A stretch of DNA of 64,000 nt, taken from Alphaproteobacteria bacterium. GTDB taxonomy: Bacteria > Pseudomonadota > Alphaproteobacteria > SMXS01. The stretch covers positions 1-64,000 of the forward strand of contig JANQQJ010000004.1 in NCBI GenBank assembly GCA_028284945.1. The letters run 5' to 3'. The position numbers and the translations under genes are program-made. The first letter of the stretch is position 1; the number at the start of each line of letters is the position of its first letter. Below are positions 22,912 to 32,207 of this stretch, in pieces. The notes beneath the pieces are model-generated. The model made no database searches and had not been told where the DNA came from. It saw only the letters and a list, made by a program, of their open reading frames with translations.

Positions 22912-24341
22912 AACGCGAACTGCTGATCGACTGTGTGCCCGGGGAGCTGCGCGTGGCGCTGCTTGAGGACGACGAGGTCGTCGACATTGGTATTGATCGT
23001 GACGGTCACCGAAGTTCTGTCGGGAACATTTATTTGGGCCGCATCATCGCCGTCGAACCCGCATTGGAAGCGGCATTTGTCGATTTAGGGGGCGGCCTGC
23101 CCGGTTACCTCTCCATCAAACATGCCGGCGCCTTGGTACCCGACGACTATGACGGTCCAAAACGCATTGAACGGCTGGTCCGCGAAGGCGAGACAGTTCT
23201 GGTCGAGGTAACGCGCGACGCAGTCGGCGACAAAGGCCCAGGCCTGACGACGATGATTTCACTGCCGGGTCACATGTTGGTCTATCGGCCCTTTAATACC
23301 GGCGTCACCCTATCATCCAAAATAACCGCCCGTGATGAACGCGAGCGGCTTGAGACCGCCATCGACGACCGTTCGGGACCCGGAGGTTTTATCATCCGCA
23401 CCCCGGCGCAAGGGGCGCCACCTGAAGCACTGCAGAAGGAAGCCTCTGACCTTCGTGAGCGCTGGGCAACGCTGCTGGAGCGCGCAGACCACGCCGATGC
23501 GCCCGTTTACCTGCATCAGGATTTACCGCCGATTGAACGCGCCCTGCGGGACTGGGCGACGCCCGATATGGCCGCCATCACATTGGATGGGCCGGCGCTT
23601 CTGGCCGACACTAAAAGATATCTCAAGAACAACATTCCGCCTCTGGTCGACAAAGTGGCGTTTCACACCGGAACCCTGTCTCTGTTTACAGCGCGCGGTG
23701 TCGAGGAGGCCATAGAAACCACTCTCGAAACCCGGCTCGATCTGCCGGGCGGCGGCTGGATCACCATAGAAGCGACCGAAGCGCTGACGGCTATCGACAT
23801 CAATTCCGGGTCAGAGACCAGCGGCTCGGACCTCGAGCAAACCGCCTTCGCGATCAATTGCCGCGCCATCCCCGTGATTGCACAGCAGCTCCGCCTGCGA
23901 GACATCGGCGGTATGATTGTTATCGACCTGATCCAGATGAACCATCCCGGCCACGACAAACAGGTGCTCGCCCTCCTGCGCGAAGCGCTGGCAGCTGACC
24001 CGGCGCCCAGCCAGGTATTGGGCATCACCCGCATGGGCCTCTGCGAGTTAACCCGTCGCCGCCGAGAGATCGACCTGCCAGGACTTTTGAGTGGCGGAGG
24101 GGCTCCCTTACCCAGGCCGCGTTCTGTCGAAAGCCTGGGTTATGACATTCTGCGCGCGGTTAAGGCCCAGACCTCAATCCATGTCCGGGTCGACGCTCAT
24201 CCTGCATTGATCGCCTGGCTACAGGCTGAAAACCGGCCGCAAATTCTCGAACACCTTGCCGGATCGCCCGTCTTGTTGCAGGCTCGCGACGACGTGCCGC
24301 TGAAGCATTATGAGGTATACGGCGATGAACGACATGGCTGA
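22908..24341 (+). CDS. ribonuclease E/G family protein, RNase G-sized
   Basis: Start chosen at GTG 22908, overlapping the maf stop (GTGA), because the product then opens MKRELLIDCVPGELRVALLEDD; 477 residues. Catalytic-half features: GNIYLGRIIAVEPALEAAFVDLG (S1 domain), FIIRTPAQGA, the magnesium Asp of LTAIDINSGSE and the VIDLIQM strand. The Zn-link Cys motif (CPxC) that follows the second Asp in RNase E is missing: the stretch reads SGGGAPLPRPRSVES. No C-terminal scaffold is present. Single-strand-specific endonuclease for rRNA/mRNA maturation is expected. It sits in the maf-RNase-yacG operon and overlaps yacG. Confidence 0.9.
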   Translation: MKRELLIDCVPGELRVALLEDDEVVDIGIDRDGHRSSVGNIYLGRIIAVEPALEAAFVDLGGGLPGYLSIKHAGALVPDDYDGPKRIERLVREGETVLVEVTRDAVGDKGPGLTTMISLPGHMLVYRPFNTGVTLSSKITARDERERLETAIDDRSGPGGFIIRTPAQGAPPEALQKEASDLRERWATLLERADHADAPVYLHQDLPPIERALRDWATPDMAAITLDGPALLADTKRYLKNNIPPLVDKVAFHTGTLSLFTARGVEEAIETTLETRLDLPGGGWITIEATEALTAIDINSGSETSGSDLEQTAFAINCRAIPVIAQQLRLRDIGGMIVIDLIQMNHPGHDKQVLALLREALAADPAPSQVLGITRMGLCELTRRRREIDLPGLLSGGGAPLPRPRSVESLGYDILRAVKAQTSIHVRVDAHPALIAWLQAENRPQILEHLAGSPVLLQARDDVPLKHYEVYGDERHG

Positions 24342-24513
24342 GGCCCCGAAACCGTTACCGGCCTGTCCGATCTGCGGCAAGCCGCAGGTCAAGAAACTAG
24401 CGCCGTTTTGTTCGTCGCGCTGCTCAAAAATCGACCTTGGCCGGTGGCTCAACGAAAGCTATGTGATCGAGGGATCAGATAGCCCGTCCGCCGAAGATCT
24501 CGAAGACCAATAG
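24325..24513 (+). CDS. yacG: DNA gyrase inhibitor YacG
   Basis: A 62-residue zinc-binding protein with C-P-I-C-G-K-P and, 14 residues on, FCSSRCSKIDLGRWL: the two pairs of Cys form the YacG zinc site. The start at ATG 24325 overlaps the RNase gene by 17 bp behind a GAGG; ATG 24334 is an alternative. YacG binds GyrB and prevents DNA binding by gyrase. The tail is acidic. Position after the RNase E/G gene and before tRNA-Phe is standard in this lineage. Confidence 0.95.
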   Translation: MNDMAEAPKPLPACPICGKPQVKKLAPFCSSRCSKIDLGRWLNESYVIEGSDSPSAEDLEDQ

Positions 24514-24599
24514 AAGGCCGTGCTGGCGCTGGACAAGCGCGCAGACGCATCTTATAAACCGGCCTCTCTCGCACGGGCCGATGGCCCTTTCGCGCATGG

Positions 24600-24675
24600 G
24601 CCCAGGTAGCTCAGTTGGTAGAGCACGCGACTGAAAATCGCGGTGTCGGTGGTTCGATTCCGCCCCTGGGCACCA
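24600..24675 (+). tRNA. tRNA-Phe (GAA)
   Basis: A complete cloverleaf: acceptor stem GCCCAGG/CCTGGGC, D-arm with AGCTCAGTTGGTAGAGC, anticodon stem CGCGA/TCGCG with loop CTGAAAA giving anticodon GAA, T-arm GGTTCGATTCC and encoded ACCA at the end. It closes the yacG operon region. No integrase gene or duplicated tRNA end was found downstream. Confidence 0.98.
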
Positions 24676-24813
24676 TTTTCCTTCTTCTCCGCCGCACCAA
24701 TGGATCTACCCAAACTGCCTGATGAGCATGAAGTGGTTCTGGCAACGCCGTTTTGGCCGCTATAGTTTCCAAAGGGGCATCTGACCGGCACGGGGTGAGA
24801 CTTACAGATCCAA

Positions 24814-25884
24814 ATGATAAAAGTTCTCTACGTCCTGCAATCCTATCCGGAGGCGAGCGAGACCTATATCGAGGTTGAGCGGCGGCAGGTTGAAACTCGC
24901 GCAGAGACCTTCGCCCTGGCGATCAGCCGCCCGGGGACCTTCAACCTGGAACACTTGCCGTTTCAACGCCTGCCGGCCCGCCTCCCTATCCTGCCGATAG
25001 CCGTTCCGTCACGTTGGGCGCTGGGACTTGATCGCGCGGCACGCGCTTATCAGCCTGACGTCATTCATTCCCACTGGCTGTTTGTCGCCAAGCACGCCCG
25101 GCGCGCCGCCCGCGCCTGCGACGTGCCCTGGACGGTACGGACCCATTCGTTCGACTTGCTGGAAGCGACGCCGGAGGCGGTTAGAGCCAATGTGGCGATC
25201 TGCAACGACAGTGACTGCGCCGGCGTAATCGCTTTTCCGTTCGCCCGGTCCCTATTGCTGAACGCCGGCCTGAAAGAAGAAAAATTGATCGACGCACCGC
25301 CTGTCGTGGATGTTCAACGCTTTGACGATCCAGGCCCCAATGGGCCAGGCGTGATCTATATGGGCGCCAACAAGGCCAAGAAGAACTTTCCGGACTTCTT
25401 GCGGCTCTCGAATCTGGTACCTGAGCGGCCATTCAACCTTTACCCGCTGGCCGACGGCTGGGAAACGCTACGCGATCTGAACACGGAAATGGGAACGCGG
25501 GTTACGGTTCACGACCCGGTGCCCCACAGCGATATGCTGGCGGTCTGGAAACGCCAATCCTGGCTGGTTTATACCGGGTCAAAAGAACTCGCATCGATCG
25601 GCTGGCCAATTGCCGTCGTTGAAGCCTGGGCCGCCGGGGTTGGGGTCTGCATGCAGCGAATCCGTGCCGATCTGGAGGTCTATCTGGACGGATGCGGATT
25701 CTTGTTTAATGAGATTGAAGAGCTTGCAACCCTGATTGCCAAAGATCCGCCAGAAGAACTCCGTCAACGCGCCCACGCACGGGCCAAAACCTTGGATATC
25801 CGCCGCCATATGTACTTGCTTTACGACGCCTGGGCCAAAGCCGGGGTCAATATCGCCTCGCAGACCAGAGGCCCCGCCACATGA
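24814..25884 (+). CDS. GT4-type glycosyltransferase
   Basis: A 356-residue protein with the GT-B layout. The N-terminal half opens KVLYVLQSYPEASETYIEVE (acceptor domain) and carries QPDVIHSHWLFVAKHARR; the C-terminal half has the donor-binding GVIYMGANKAKKNFPDFL and the SIGWPIAVVEAWAAGV region, which stands where the E-x7-E motif of GT4 enzymes lies. The donor and acceptor are unknown. It overlaps the downstream phosphohydrolase by 4 bp, so the pair acts together, perhaps in surface glycan or lipid modification. No other polysaccharide genes are adjacent. Confidence 0.85.
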   Translation: MIKVLYVLQSYPEASETYIEVERRQVETRAETFALAISRPGTFNLEHLPFQRLPARLPILPIAVPSRWALGLDRAARAYQPDVIHSHWLFVAKHARRAARACDVPWTVRTHSFDLLEATPEAVRANVAICNDSDCAGVIAFPFARSLLLNAGLKEEKLIDAPPVVDVQRFDDPGPNGPGVIYMGANKAKKNFPDFLRLSNLVPERPFNLYPLADGWETLRDLNTEMGTRVTVHDPVPHSDMLAVWKRQSWLVYTGSKELASIGWPIAVVEAWAAGVGVCMQRIRADLEVYLDGCGFLFNEIEELATLIAKDPPEELRQRAHARAKTLDIRRHMYLLYDAWAKAGVNIASQTRGPAT

Positions 25885-27371
25885 GCGCCAAGGTCGTCCT
25901 AATTGGCCTCGACTCAGCAGACACGGCCCTGATCGATACTTATGTCGCAGAAGGTTGTATGCCGACCTTTGCGGGACTGGCACAAACCGGTTCATCGGTC
26001 GATCTGGAGACCTGCCTGGAAACTCTTCCCGGGGCTGTCTGGCCGGAAATTGCAACGGGCGTTTCCTGCGGCAAACTCGGCGAAATTTTCCACGGTCGGC
26101 AGCTGGTCAGCGGGGAAAGCAAACTCAAGCCGCTGTCGGAAAATCACGTAAATACAGACAAATATCTCTGGAAAATCGCAAGCGATGCCGGAAAACGGGT
26201 CGCGGTTCTGGACATTCCGGAAACAGCGCCTGTCCCGGACCTCAATGGCGTGTCGCTCCATGGTTGGGGCCTTCATGATGAACTATATGGCCCGCAGACT
26301 GTACCGCCTTCGCTATTGGATGATCTGCGCGCGACCTACGGCGAGCATCCGATGGGCGGCCGCAGCTGCGATACGATGGCCTACCGCGAAGGACCTGACG
26401 CTGTCGCAAAACGCCTGAATGAAGGTGTATCCGCTAAGGCCACACTGGCGACGGGCGTGCTTGCAGACGACGATTGGGACCTGTTCCTCTGCGGATTTGG
26501 TGAGCCCCATTGCGCCGGCCACCAGCTGTGGAGTTCATCACCCTCCGAGGCTCATCGAAACTTTTATTGCGCTTTGGACAAAGCTGTTGGCGAGGTTATC
26601 GATAGTGTCGGCGACAGCACCGAGGTGCTTATCGTCGCGAGTCACGGCGTCGGCGACTATATTGGGGGCCCCCGTTTGCTGCCGGAAGTCTTGATACGAC
26701 TTGGCATGTCAGGCCGTGCCGATCCCCCGGCGCGCAAGGGCATCAGGCAGCTGTATAATGCGGGCCGCTATCTACCCCTACCAATAAAGCGGCGGCTAAG
26801 GCGGGCCACCGGCAAGGGGTGGGGACAGAAAGTTCAGCAGCTGGCCAGCGCCGCCGTCGATCCGTTCGGGTCCCCTCATACGCTCGCTGCCCCGGTCCCC
26901 AACAACCGGTGCGGCGCAATACGCCTCAACATCAAGGGCCGCGATCCGTTTGGACAGGTTGAGCCCGGGGCAGAACGCGACCAGTTGATCGATCAGTTGA
27001 GTGAAGAATTATACGCGCTGAAGCAGCCCGGTACCGATGCCCCGATTATCGAGCGCATATCAACGGCAGACGAACTCTTCGGGCCCGACCATCACCCGAA
27101 CACACCGGACTTGATCCTCGTTTTTCGTACCGACTTGGGCCCCCTCGAAGCCTGCACCTCTTCGTCTGTCGGATTGGTCGAGGTTCCGATCAACTCACCG
27201 GGATATCCGCGGACAGGCGACCACCGCCCGGCCAGCCGCCTGTGGCGGACTAAGTCCACCGCATGGCGCGAAGGCGGCCCGGCGCCCAGCTCTCTCGACA
27301 TTGCCCCCACACTGTTGAAATTGCTGGATGTCGAGGCACCCGCCTTCATCGACGGCCGGTCGTTGATTTAA
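25881..27371 (+). CDS. alkaline-phosphatase-superfamily (type I phosphodiesterase-like) hydrolase
   Basis: A 496-residue protein, ATG overlapping the stop of the glycosyltransferase. The N-terminus VVLIGLDSADTALIDTYVAEG carries the first metal Asp, CLETLPGAVWPEIATGVSCG matches the nucleophile/ATG loop of the family, a second metal group is in FGEPHCAGHQLW and VASHGVGDYIGG, and the last His is in TGDHRPASRLW. This arrangement is that of phosphodiesterases and sulfatase-like hydrolases with two zinc ions. There is no signal peptide, so it acts in the cytoplasm. Tight coupling to a glycosyltransferase suggests a role with a glycosyl phosphate or nucleotide-sugar; the substrate is not known. Confidence 0.83.
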   Translation: MSAKVVLIGLDSADTALIDTYVAEGCMPTFAGLAQTGSSVDLETCLETLPGAVWPEIATGVSCGKLGEIFHGRQLVSGESKLKPLSENHVNTDKYLWKIASDAGKRVAVLDIPETAPVPDLNGVSLHGWGLHDELYGPQTVPPSLLDDLRATYGEHPMGGRSCDTMAYREGPDAVAKRLNEGVSAKATLATGVLADDDWDLFLCGFGEPHCAGHQLWSSSPSEAHRNFYCALDKAVGEVIDSVGDSTEVLIVASHGVGDYIGGPRLLPEVLIRLGMSGRADPPARKGIRQLYNAGRYLPLPIKRRLRRATGKGWGQKVQQLASAAVDPFGSPHTLAAPVPNNRCGAIRLNIKGRDPFGQVEPGAERDQLIDQLSEELYALKQPGTDAPIIERISTADELFGPDHHPNTPDLILVFRTDLGPLEACTSSSVGLVEVPINSPGYPRTGDHRPASRLWRTKSTAWREGGPAPSSLDIAPTLLKLLDVEAPAFIDGRSLI

Positions 27372-27421
27372 AGATCAGCTCGCCCATGGTGCCGCATCAA
27401 AAGCTGCGCTAAGTAGTGGGC

Positions 27422-28456
27422 ATGATTGAACAGATTAAGATCAGGCGGCCCGACGATTGGCATGTGCATCTGCGCGATGGACCGATGCTGGCACTGGCCA
27501 CACCCTACACCGCCCGTCAGTTTGCCCGAGCGATCGTGATGCCCAACCTCGCTCCACCGATCACAACCGTTGCCGCGGCAGAAGCCTACCGTGACCGCAT
27601 CAAGGCCGCCGTGCCCAGGGCAATCGATTTCACGCCGCTGATGACAGCCTATCTGACCGATGAGATCGACCCGGACGAAATCGAGCGGGGGTTCCGGGAA
27701 AATGTGTTTACTGCGTGTAAGCTCTATCCGGCCGGGGCGACCACCAACTCGGCTGCGGGCGTCACGGACATAGGCAAGATCACCAGGGTTCTGGACAGGC
27801 TGCAGGCCATCGGCATGCCACTCCTGGTCCATGGCGAAGTTGTCTCGCCGGATATCGATATCTTCGACCGGGAGGCGGTGTTTCTAGACACCGTCCTCAG
27901 CCCCACGATGCGCGATTTTCCGGATCTCAAGGTCGTGCTGGAGCACATCACGACACGTGATTCCGTGCAGTTCGTCGAGGCGTCAGGGCTGAACCTGGCT
28001 GCCACCATTACCGCGCATCATCTGCGGATTGACCGCAATGCCATGTTCGATGGCGGGATCCGGCCGCACGCCTATTGCCTGCCCGTCGCCAAACGCCGGC
28101 TGCACCGGGAAGCGCTGCGCAAGGCGGCAACATCCGGCAATCCGAAGTTCTTTCTGGGGACTGATTCAGCGCCGCACCAGAAGCACGAAAAAGAAAGCGC
28201 CTGCGGCTGTGCGGGAATTTTCAGCGCTCCCTATGCGCTGGAAAGCTATGTGCAGACTTTTGAGGAAGAAAACGCATTGGACCGGTTCGAAGCCTTTGCA
28301 TCGGAATTCGGCCCGCGCTTCTATGGCCTGCCGCTCAATGAAGGAACGGTCACCTTAAAGCGATGCACCGGCGATGTCGCAGAGACGATCACAGAGTCGG
28401 AGCTTTGTCTGGTGCCGTTTCATGCCGGGGAAACGCTGCGCTGGCAAATGGACTAG
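27422..28456 (+). CDS. pyrC: dihydroorotase (type II)
   Basis: A 344-residue PyrC. ATG 27422 ([20 protein letters not shown]) is preferred to an in-frame GTG six bases earlier. Motifs: [13 protein letters not shown] with the HxH metal pair, [15 protein letters not shown], the carbamylated Lys in [21 protein letters not shown] and [11 protein letters not shown] with further His ligands, and [16 protein letters not shown] with the catalytic Asp. It closes carbamoyl aspartate to dihydroorotate in pyrimidine synthesis. Stand-alone gene, 50 bp after the phosphohydrolase; converges with the secreted-protein gene at 28473. Confidence 0.97.
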   Translation: MIEQIKIRRPDDWHVHLRDGPMLALATPYTARQFARAIVMPNLAPPITTVAAAEAYRDRIKAAVPRAIDFTPLMTAYLTDEIDPDEIERGFRENVFTACKLYPAGATTNSAAGVTDIGKITRVLDRLQAIGMPLLVHGEVVSPDIDIFDREAVFLDTVLSPTMRDFPDLKVVLEHITTRDSVQFVEASGLNLAATITAHHLRIDRNAMFDGGIRPHAYCLPVAKRRLHREALRKAATSGNPKFFLGTDSAPHQKHEKESACGCAGIFSAPYALESYVQTFEEENALDRFEAFASEFGPRFYGLPLNEGTVTLKRCTGDVAETITESELCLVPFHAGETLRWQMD

Positions 28457-28472
28457 AATGGTGGTGCGGCAC

Positions 28473-28946
28473 TCAGCATTGCGCCCCAGGCTCCAGCGAT
28501 AGGTAGTAGAACTGGCTACCACCGCCCCCCAGGGTCTCTGTCGCATAGCTGCATTGATCGATCATGCGGGTGTGGACGTGGCGCAGGACATAGGCGCCGG
28601 GCGCCATATTTGGCGCGGACCATGAACAATGACTCTCCGTCCGGCCGTAGACGACAACGCAAGCGGCTTCTGTACATGTATACGAGCCGTCGGCCGCGCT
28701 ACCGCCGGGCACCAGGGTCTTTTGATCGGTCATGTCGAATTCCGTCAGCCCCACGCGGACGTTCAAGTCCCATTCGGAGCAGTTTCGGATTTCAAAACCG
28801 GCTTCTGGTATCGGCTGTACGCCGGTCTGCTGCTCAGAGGGCGCGTCATCCTGTGCAATGGTGTCAGCCAACGGAACCAATCCAACAAGCGCGCCGAAAC
28901 CCAGCGTCAAAATAAATGTCGTGATACCCCCGGCCTTGCCTGGCAT
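28473..28946 (-). CDS. secreted Cys-containing protein of unknown function
   Basis: Start at 28946 behind AAGGAGTGGGGGC gives 157 residues: a signal peptide (MPGKAGGITTFILTLGFGAL, cleaved near ADTIAQ), an acidic spacer and a domain with repeated Cys pairs (FEIRNCSEWDLNVRVGLTEF, YTCTEAACVVVYGRTESHCSW, MIDQCSYATET, PGAQC). The NCSEWDLNVRVG start resembles the DUF1036-type fold of exported proteins (IRNCSxxxxxVAIG-like), a weak similarity only. Six or seven Cys after the signal suggest disulphides in the periplasm. Convergent with pyrC, 16 bp apart. Function unknown. Confidence 0.7.
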   Translation of the reverse strand: MPGKAGGITTFILTLGFGALVGLVPLADTIAQDDAPSEQQTGVQPIPEAGFEIRNCSEWDLNVRVGLTEFDMTDQKTLVPGGSAADGSYTCTEAACVVVYGRTESHCSWSAPNMAPGAYVLRHVHTRMIDQCSYATETLGGGGSQFYYLSLEPGAQC

Positions 28947-29034
28947 GCCCCCACTCCTTCGCGGCCACGCAATAGAATCAGTAGCAGAAAACGCTACCAC
29001 ACTTGCGCGGTCCCTGTCGCACCGGCCGGAACGG

Positions 29035-29289
29035 CTAATCAGAACCTGGCTGCAACCGCCACACGGTATAGAGAGCCGCGACCGTAGCGACAAAGAACGA
29101 AACGGTCAGCACCGATTGGGGTGTCGTCCATGCCAGAAACCGAGCCAGGTCATAGAAGACATAGATGGCAAAGGTCAGCGCCAGGCCGAACATGAACGTT
29201 TTGCCTTTGAGCGCCGCACGCAGGCACAAAAGCATTATGGCAACCTCAAGAAGGATGGACGCCAGCTGCAGATTGTCAAAAAAGGCCAT
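29035..29289 (-). CDS. small three-helix membrane protein
   Basis: An 84-residue protein with three hydrophobic stretches, about residues 7-26 (QLASILLEVAIMLLCLRAAL), 32-52 (FMFGLALTFAIYVFYDLARF) and 58-78 (PQSVLTVSFFVATVAALYTV), linked by short charged turns and ending in LQPGSD. A GGAG-containing leader precedes the ATG. I know no family for it. It lies between the secreted-protein gene and typA on the same strand, so it may be co-transcribed with typA. A structural or stress role in the inner membrane is all that can be guessed. Confidence 0.65.
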   Translation of the reverse strand: MAFFDNLQLASILLEVAIMLLCLRAALKGKTFMFGLALTFAIYVFYDLARFLAWTTPQSVLTVSFFVATVAALYTVWRLQPGSD

Positions 29290-29330
29290 TGGATCCTCCC
29301 GGTTGGAGCGATGTCACAATGGCGTTGATC

Positions 29331-31184
29331 TTAAACCGATTCCTTGGCGCGGCGTTTGCGCAAATGCGGTTCAAGCTCGCGTTTGCGTAAGCGAATTGAT
29401 TGTGGCGTCACCTCGACCAGCTCGTCATCGTTGATATAGGCTATGGCCTCTTCCAGGCTCAGCCGGCGCGGTGTGGTGAGGCGCACGGCCTCGTCCTTGC
29501 CCGCCGCGCGGATATTGGTGAGCTGTTTCGCCTTTAGCGGATTGACGTCCAGATCATCGTCCTTGGCGTTTTCGCCGATCACCATGCCCTTATAGACCTT
29601 TTCGCCCGGGCCTATGAACATCACGCCCCGGTCTTCCAGATTGAACAGCGCAAAGGGGACAGAGTCGCCATCACCGGTCGAAATCAGCACCCCATTGCGG
29701 CGGCCTTCGATGGGGCCCTTATGCGGGGCATGTTCAAGATAGGCCCGGTTCAGGATTCCGGTGCCGCGTGTGTCGGTCAGGAACTCGCCGTGATAGCCGA
29801 TCAGCGCGCGTGCGGGCGCATGCATCAATAGCCGGGTCTTGCCGCCGCTGGACGGCGTCATTTCGATCAGCTCGGCCTTGCGGCGGGTCAGCTTCTCGAT
29901 CACCGTGCCAGAAAATTCATCATCAACGTCTATGGTGATTTCTTCAATCGGCTCCAGAACAGTGCCGTCCTCATTGGTGCGGGTCACCACACGCGGGCGG
30001 GAGACCGCCACCTCAAACCCTTCGCGGCGCATGTTTTCAATCAGAACACCCAATTGAAGTTCGCCGCGGCCTGCCACTTCCATGGCATCGCGATTCTGGG
30101 TTTCGGTGACGCTGATGGCCACATCGCCTTCGGCCTGCCGTAACAGCCGGTCGCGGATGACGCGCGACTGAACCTTGTCGCCCTCACGGCCTGCCAAGGG
30201 TGAATCATTGGCGGCAATGGTGATTGAGAGTGTCGGCGGATCGATCGGCTGCGCGGGCAACGCCTCCGTGACCGCCAGGTCGCAGAGCGTATCCGCGACA
30301 GAGGCGTTGGAATAGCCGGCCAGAGCGACAATATCGCCGGGAAACGCCTCTTCCACCGGTTGGCGTTTCAGCCCCCGGAAGGCGAGCACCTTGGACAGCC
30401 GAACCCGCTCGATTTCACTGCCATCGGCGGCGAGCGCCTTCATGGTTATGCCCGGCCGCACCACACCCGAGACGATCCGGCCCGTCAGAATGCGGCCCAG
30501 ATAGGGGTCGGCTTCGAGCGTCGTGGCCAACATGCAAAACGGCGCGTCTGCCGCCCCGTCTTCCAGCTCCGGCGGTGGTACGTGGCGCACCACGGTTTCG
30601 AACAGGGGCTGCAGGTTTTCCCGTGAACCTTCAAGACTGTCATCGGCCCAGCCGTCGCGGCCGGACGCATAGAGCGCCGGGAAATCAAGCTGCTCATCAT
30701 TGGCGCCCAGCGCGGCAAACAGGTCGAACGTGGCATCGAGCGCGGCATCCGGGTCGGCATTGGGCCTGTCGACTTTGTTAAGCACAACAACCGGTTTCAG
30801 CCCCAGCGCCAGCGCCTTGGAGAGCACGAATTTGGTCTGCGGCATTGGGCCTTCGGCCGCATCGATCAACAGCAGGCAGCCATCCACCATGGAGAGAATC
30901 CGCTCTACCTCGCCGCCGAAGTCCGCATGCCCCGGTGTATCGACAATGTTGAGGCGGACCGGCACGTCACCCTGTTCCCACAACACCGAGGTGCATTTGG
31001 CCAGGATCGTGATGCCGCGTTCCCGCTCGATATCGTTCGAATCCATCGCCCGTTCGGCCATTTCCGAATGGGCGGCCACCGCGCCGGACTGGCGCAGCAT
31101 CTCGTCCACCAGTGTCGTCTTGCCGTGGTCGACATGGGCGATGATCGCGATATTGCGAAGGGCTTCATTTGTGCGCTGCGTCAT
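29331..31184 (-). CDS. typA: translational GTPase TypA/BipA
   Basis: A 617-residue ribosome-binding GTPase of full length. G motifs: [15 protein letters not shown] (P-loop), ERGITI (switch I), [16 protein letters not shown] (G3), NKVD (G4) and SGRDG region (G5). Domain II, the EF-G-like domain with [19 protein letters not shown], and the C-terminal [12 protein letters not shown] tail follow. TypA tunes 50S assembly and translation under cold and other stress. The start is fixed by the conserved [13 protein letters not shown] region at residue 10. Divergent from the MBL hydrolase with 126 bp between starts. Confidence 0.97.
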   Translation of the reverse strand: MTQRTNEALRNIAIIAHVDHGKTTLVDEMLRQSGAVAAHSEMAERAMDSNDIERERGITILAKCTSVLWEQGDVPVRLNIVDTPGHADFGGEVERILSMVDGCLLLIDAAEGPMPQTKFVLSKALALGLKPVVVLNKVDRPNADPDAALDATFDLFAALGANDEQLDFPALYASGRDGWADDSLEGSRENLQPLFETVVRHVPPPELEDGAADAPFCMLATTLEADPYLGRILTGRIVSGVVRPGITMKALAADGSEIERVRLSKVLAFRGLKRQPVEEAFPGDIVALAGYSNASVADTLCDLAVTEALPAQPIDPPTLSITIAANDSPLAGREGDKVQSRVIRDRLLRQAEGDVAISVTETQNRDAMEVAGRGELQLGVLIENMRREGFEVAVSRPRVVTRTNEDGTVLEPIEEITIDVDDEFSGTVIEKLTRRKAELIEMTPSSGGKTRLLMHAPARALIGYHGEFLTDTRGTGILNRAYLEHAPHKGPIEGRRNGVLISTGDGDSVPFALFNLEDRGVMFIGPGEKVYKGMVIGENAKDDDLDVNPLKAKQLTNIRAAGKDEAVRLTTPRRLSLEEAIAYINDDELVEVTPQSIRLRKRELEPHLRKRRAKESV

Positions 31185-31310
31185 GGCGCGGGTGTGTAAG
31201 GGATTTGGCCGCTATTGCAAGCGGAATGAACGCGGGCGGGTCTGATACGCAAAGGTTGCAGGAACACACCGGCTCAACGCATGTATCCTTAGAATACGAA
31301 GGAGAGCTAT

Positions 31311-32045
31311 ATGAAACTGCAATTCATCGGCTCCGGTGATGCATTCGGCAGTGGCGGGCGGTTTAATACGTGCTTTTATGTCGACCGGTCCGGCGGGAAT
31401 TTCTTGATCGACTGCGGCGCCTCCAGCATGGTCGCGATGCGGCAACAGGGTATCGCCCCGAACAGCATCGAGACCATTTTCATCTCGCACCTACATGGCG
31501 ACCATTTCGGCGGGCTGCCGTTCTTCATTCTCGACGCACAATTCTATAGCAAGCGCCGTGAGCCCCTCACCCTTGTCGGCCCGCCAGGGTTCGAACAGCG
31601 GTTGATGGAGGCGATGGAGGTGTTCTTTACCGGCTCGTCCACCGCCGCCCGCAAGTTCGATACGGTTATTCATGAAATCGCGCCTGACCAGACCCTGGAG
31701 ATCAACGGTGTGGCGGTGATGGCCGTCGAAGTGAACCACGCTTGCGGCGCGCCGCCACTGGGTCTCCGCCTTGACGTGGATGGGAAAATTCTCGCCTATT
31801 CCGGTGATTCCGAATGGACCGACGCGCTGATTACCCTGGGCCGCGATGCGGACCTGTTCATTGTCGAAGCCCTGACCTATGAGCGCAAAATCAGCCAACA
31901 TCTGGACTATGCCTCGGTGCTTGAAAACGAGGACCGGATTGGCGCGAAGCGGATCATACTCACCCATTTCGGCCCGGACATGCTCGCGCGGCTGGGTGAT
32001 GCCGGGCATGAAGTGGCTGAGGATGGGAAAGTGGTCGAGGTATAG
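31311..32045 (+). CDS. MBL-fold metallo-hydrolase (RNase Z/YhfI-like)
   Basis: A 244-residue metallo-beta-lactamase-fold protein of the RNase Z/arylsulfatase-like group: MKLQFIGSGDAFGSGGRFNT opening, the SHLHGDHFGGLPF metal motif (HxHxDH) near residue 61, EVNHACGAPPLGLRL, AYSGDSEWTDALI with the bridging Asp, and LTHFGPDML with the last His. The exosite arm of true tRNase Z is missing, so a small-molecule or phosphodiester substrate is likelier. Behind a GAAGGAG leader; divergent from typA. A REP-like repeat follows its stop. Confidence 0.88.
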   Translation: MKLQFIGSGDAFGSGGRFNTCFYVDRSGGNFLIDCGASSMVAMRQQGIAPNSIETIFISHLHGDHFGGLPFFILDAQFYSKRREPLTLVGPPGFEQRLMEAMEVFFTGSSTAARKFDTVIHEIAPDQTLEINGVAVMAVEVNHACGAPPLGLRLDVDGKILAYSGDSEWTDALITLGRDADLFIVEALTYERKISQHLDYASVLENEDRIGAKRIILTHFGPDMLARLGDAGHEVAEDGKVVEV

Positions 32046-32057
32046 ACGACTGCTACT

Positions 32058-32206
32058 CGTCATTCCGGACAAGGCGCCAAGGGCGCCGCGATCCGGAATC
32101 CAGAAAAACTGAGTGCATACTGAATCGTTGGCCTGGATTCCGGGCTGTAAGCCTCACACCCCAAATCCATGAAAGGATTTGGGCTCGGCTGACCCCCGGA
32201 ATGACG
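32058..32206. repeat. REP-like double palindrome between convergent genes
   Basis: The 149-bp stretch between two convergent stop codons is built of two facing copies of one unit. Unit 1 runs from CGTCATTCCGG (32058-32068) to CCGGAATCCAG (32093-32103); unit 2 from CTGGATTCCGG (32133-32143) to CCGGAATGACG (32196-32206). Outer and inner edges are exact reverse complements of each other. Smaller hairpins lie inside (GGCGCC/GGCGCC near 32073-32087, CCAAATCC/GGATTTGG near 32161-32182). TCATTCCGG...CCGGAATCCAG repeats are widespread in Alphaproteobacteria; here it may also act as a two-way terminator. Confidence 0.8.
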
Positions 32207-32207
32207 A

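Noticed and set aside
24600-24675. tRNA-Phe as attachment site for an integrated element
   Set aside because: No integrase gene, no repeat of the tRNA 3' end downstream, and the following genes run into pyrC without a break.
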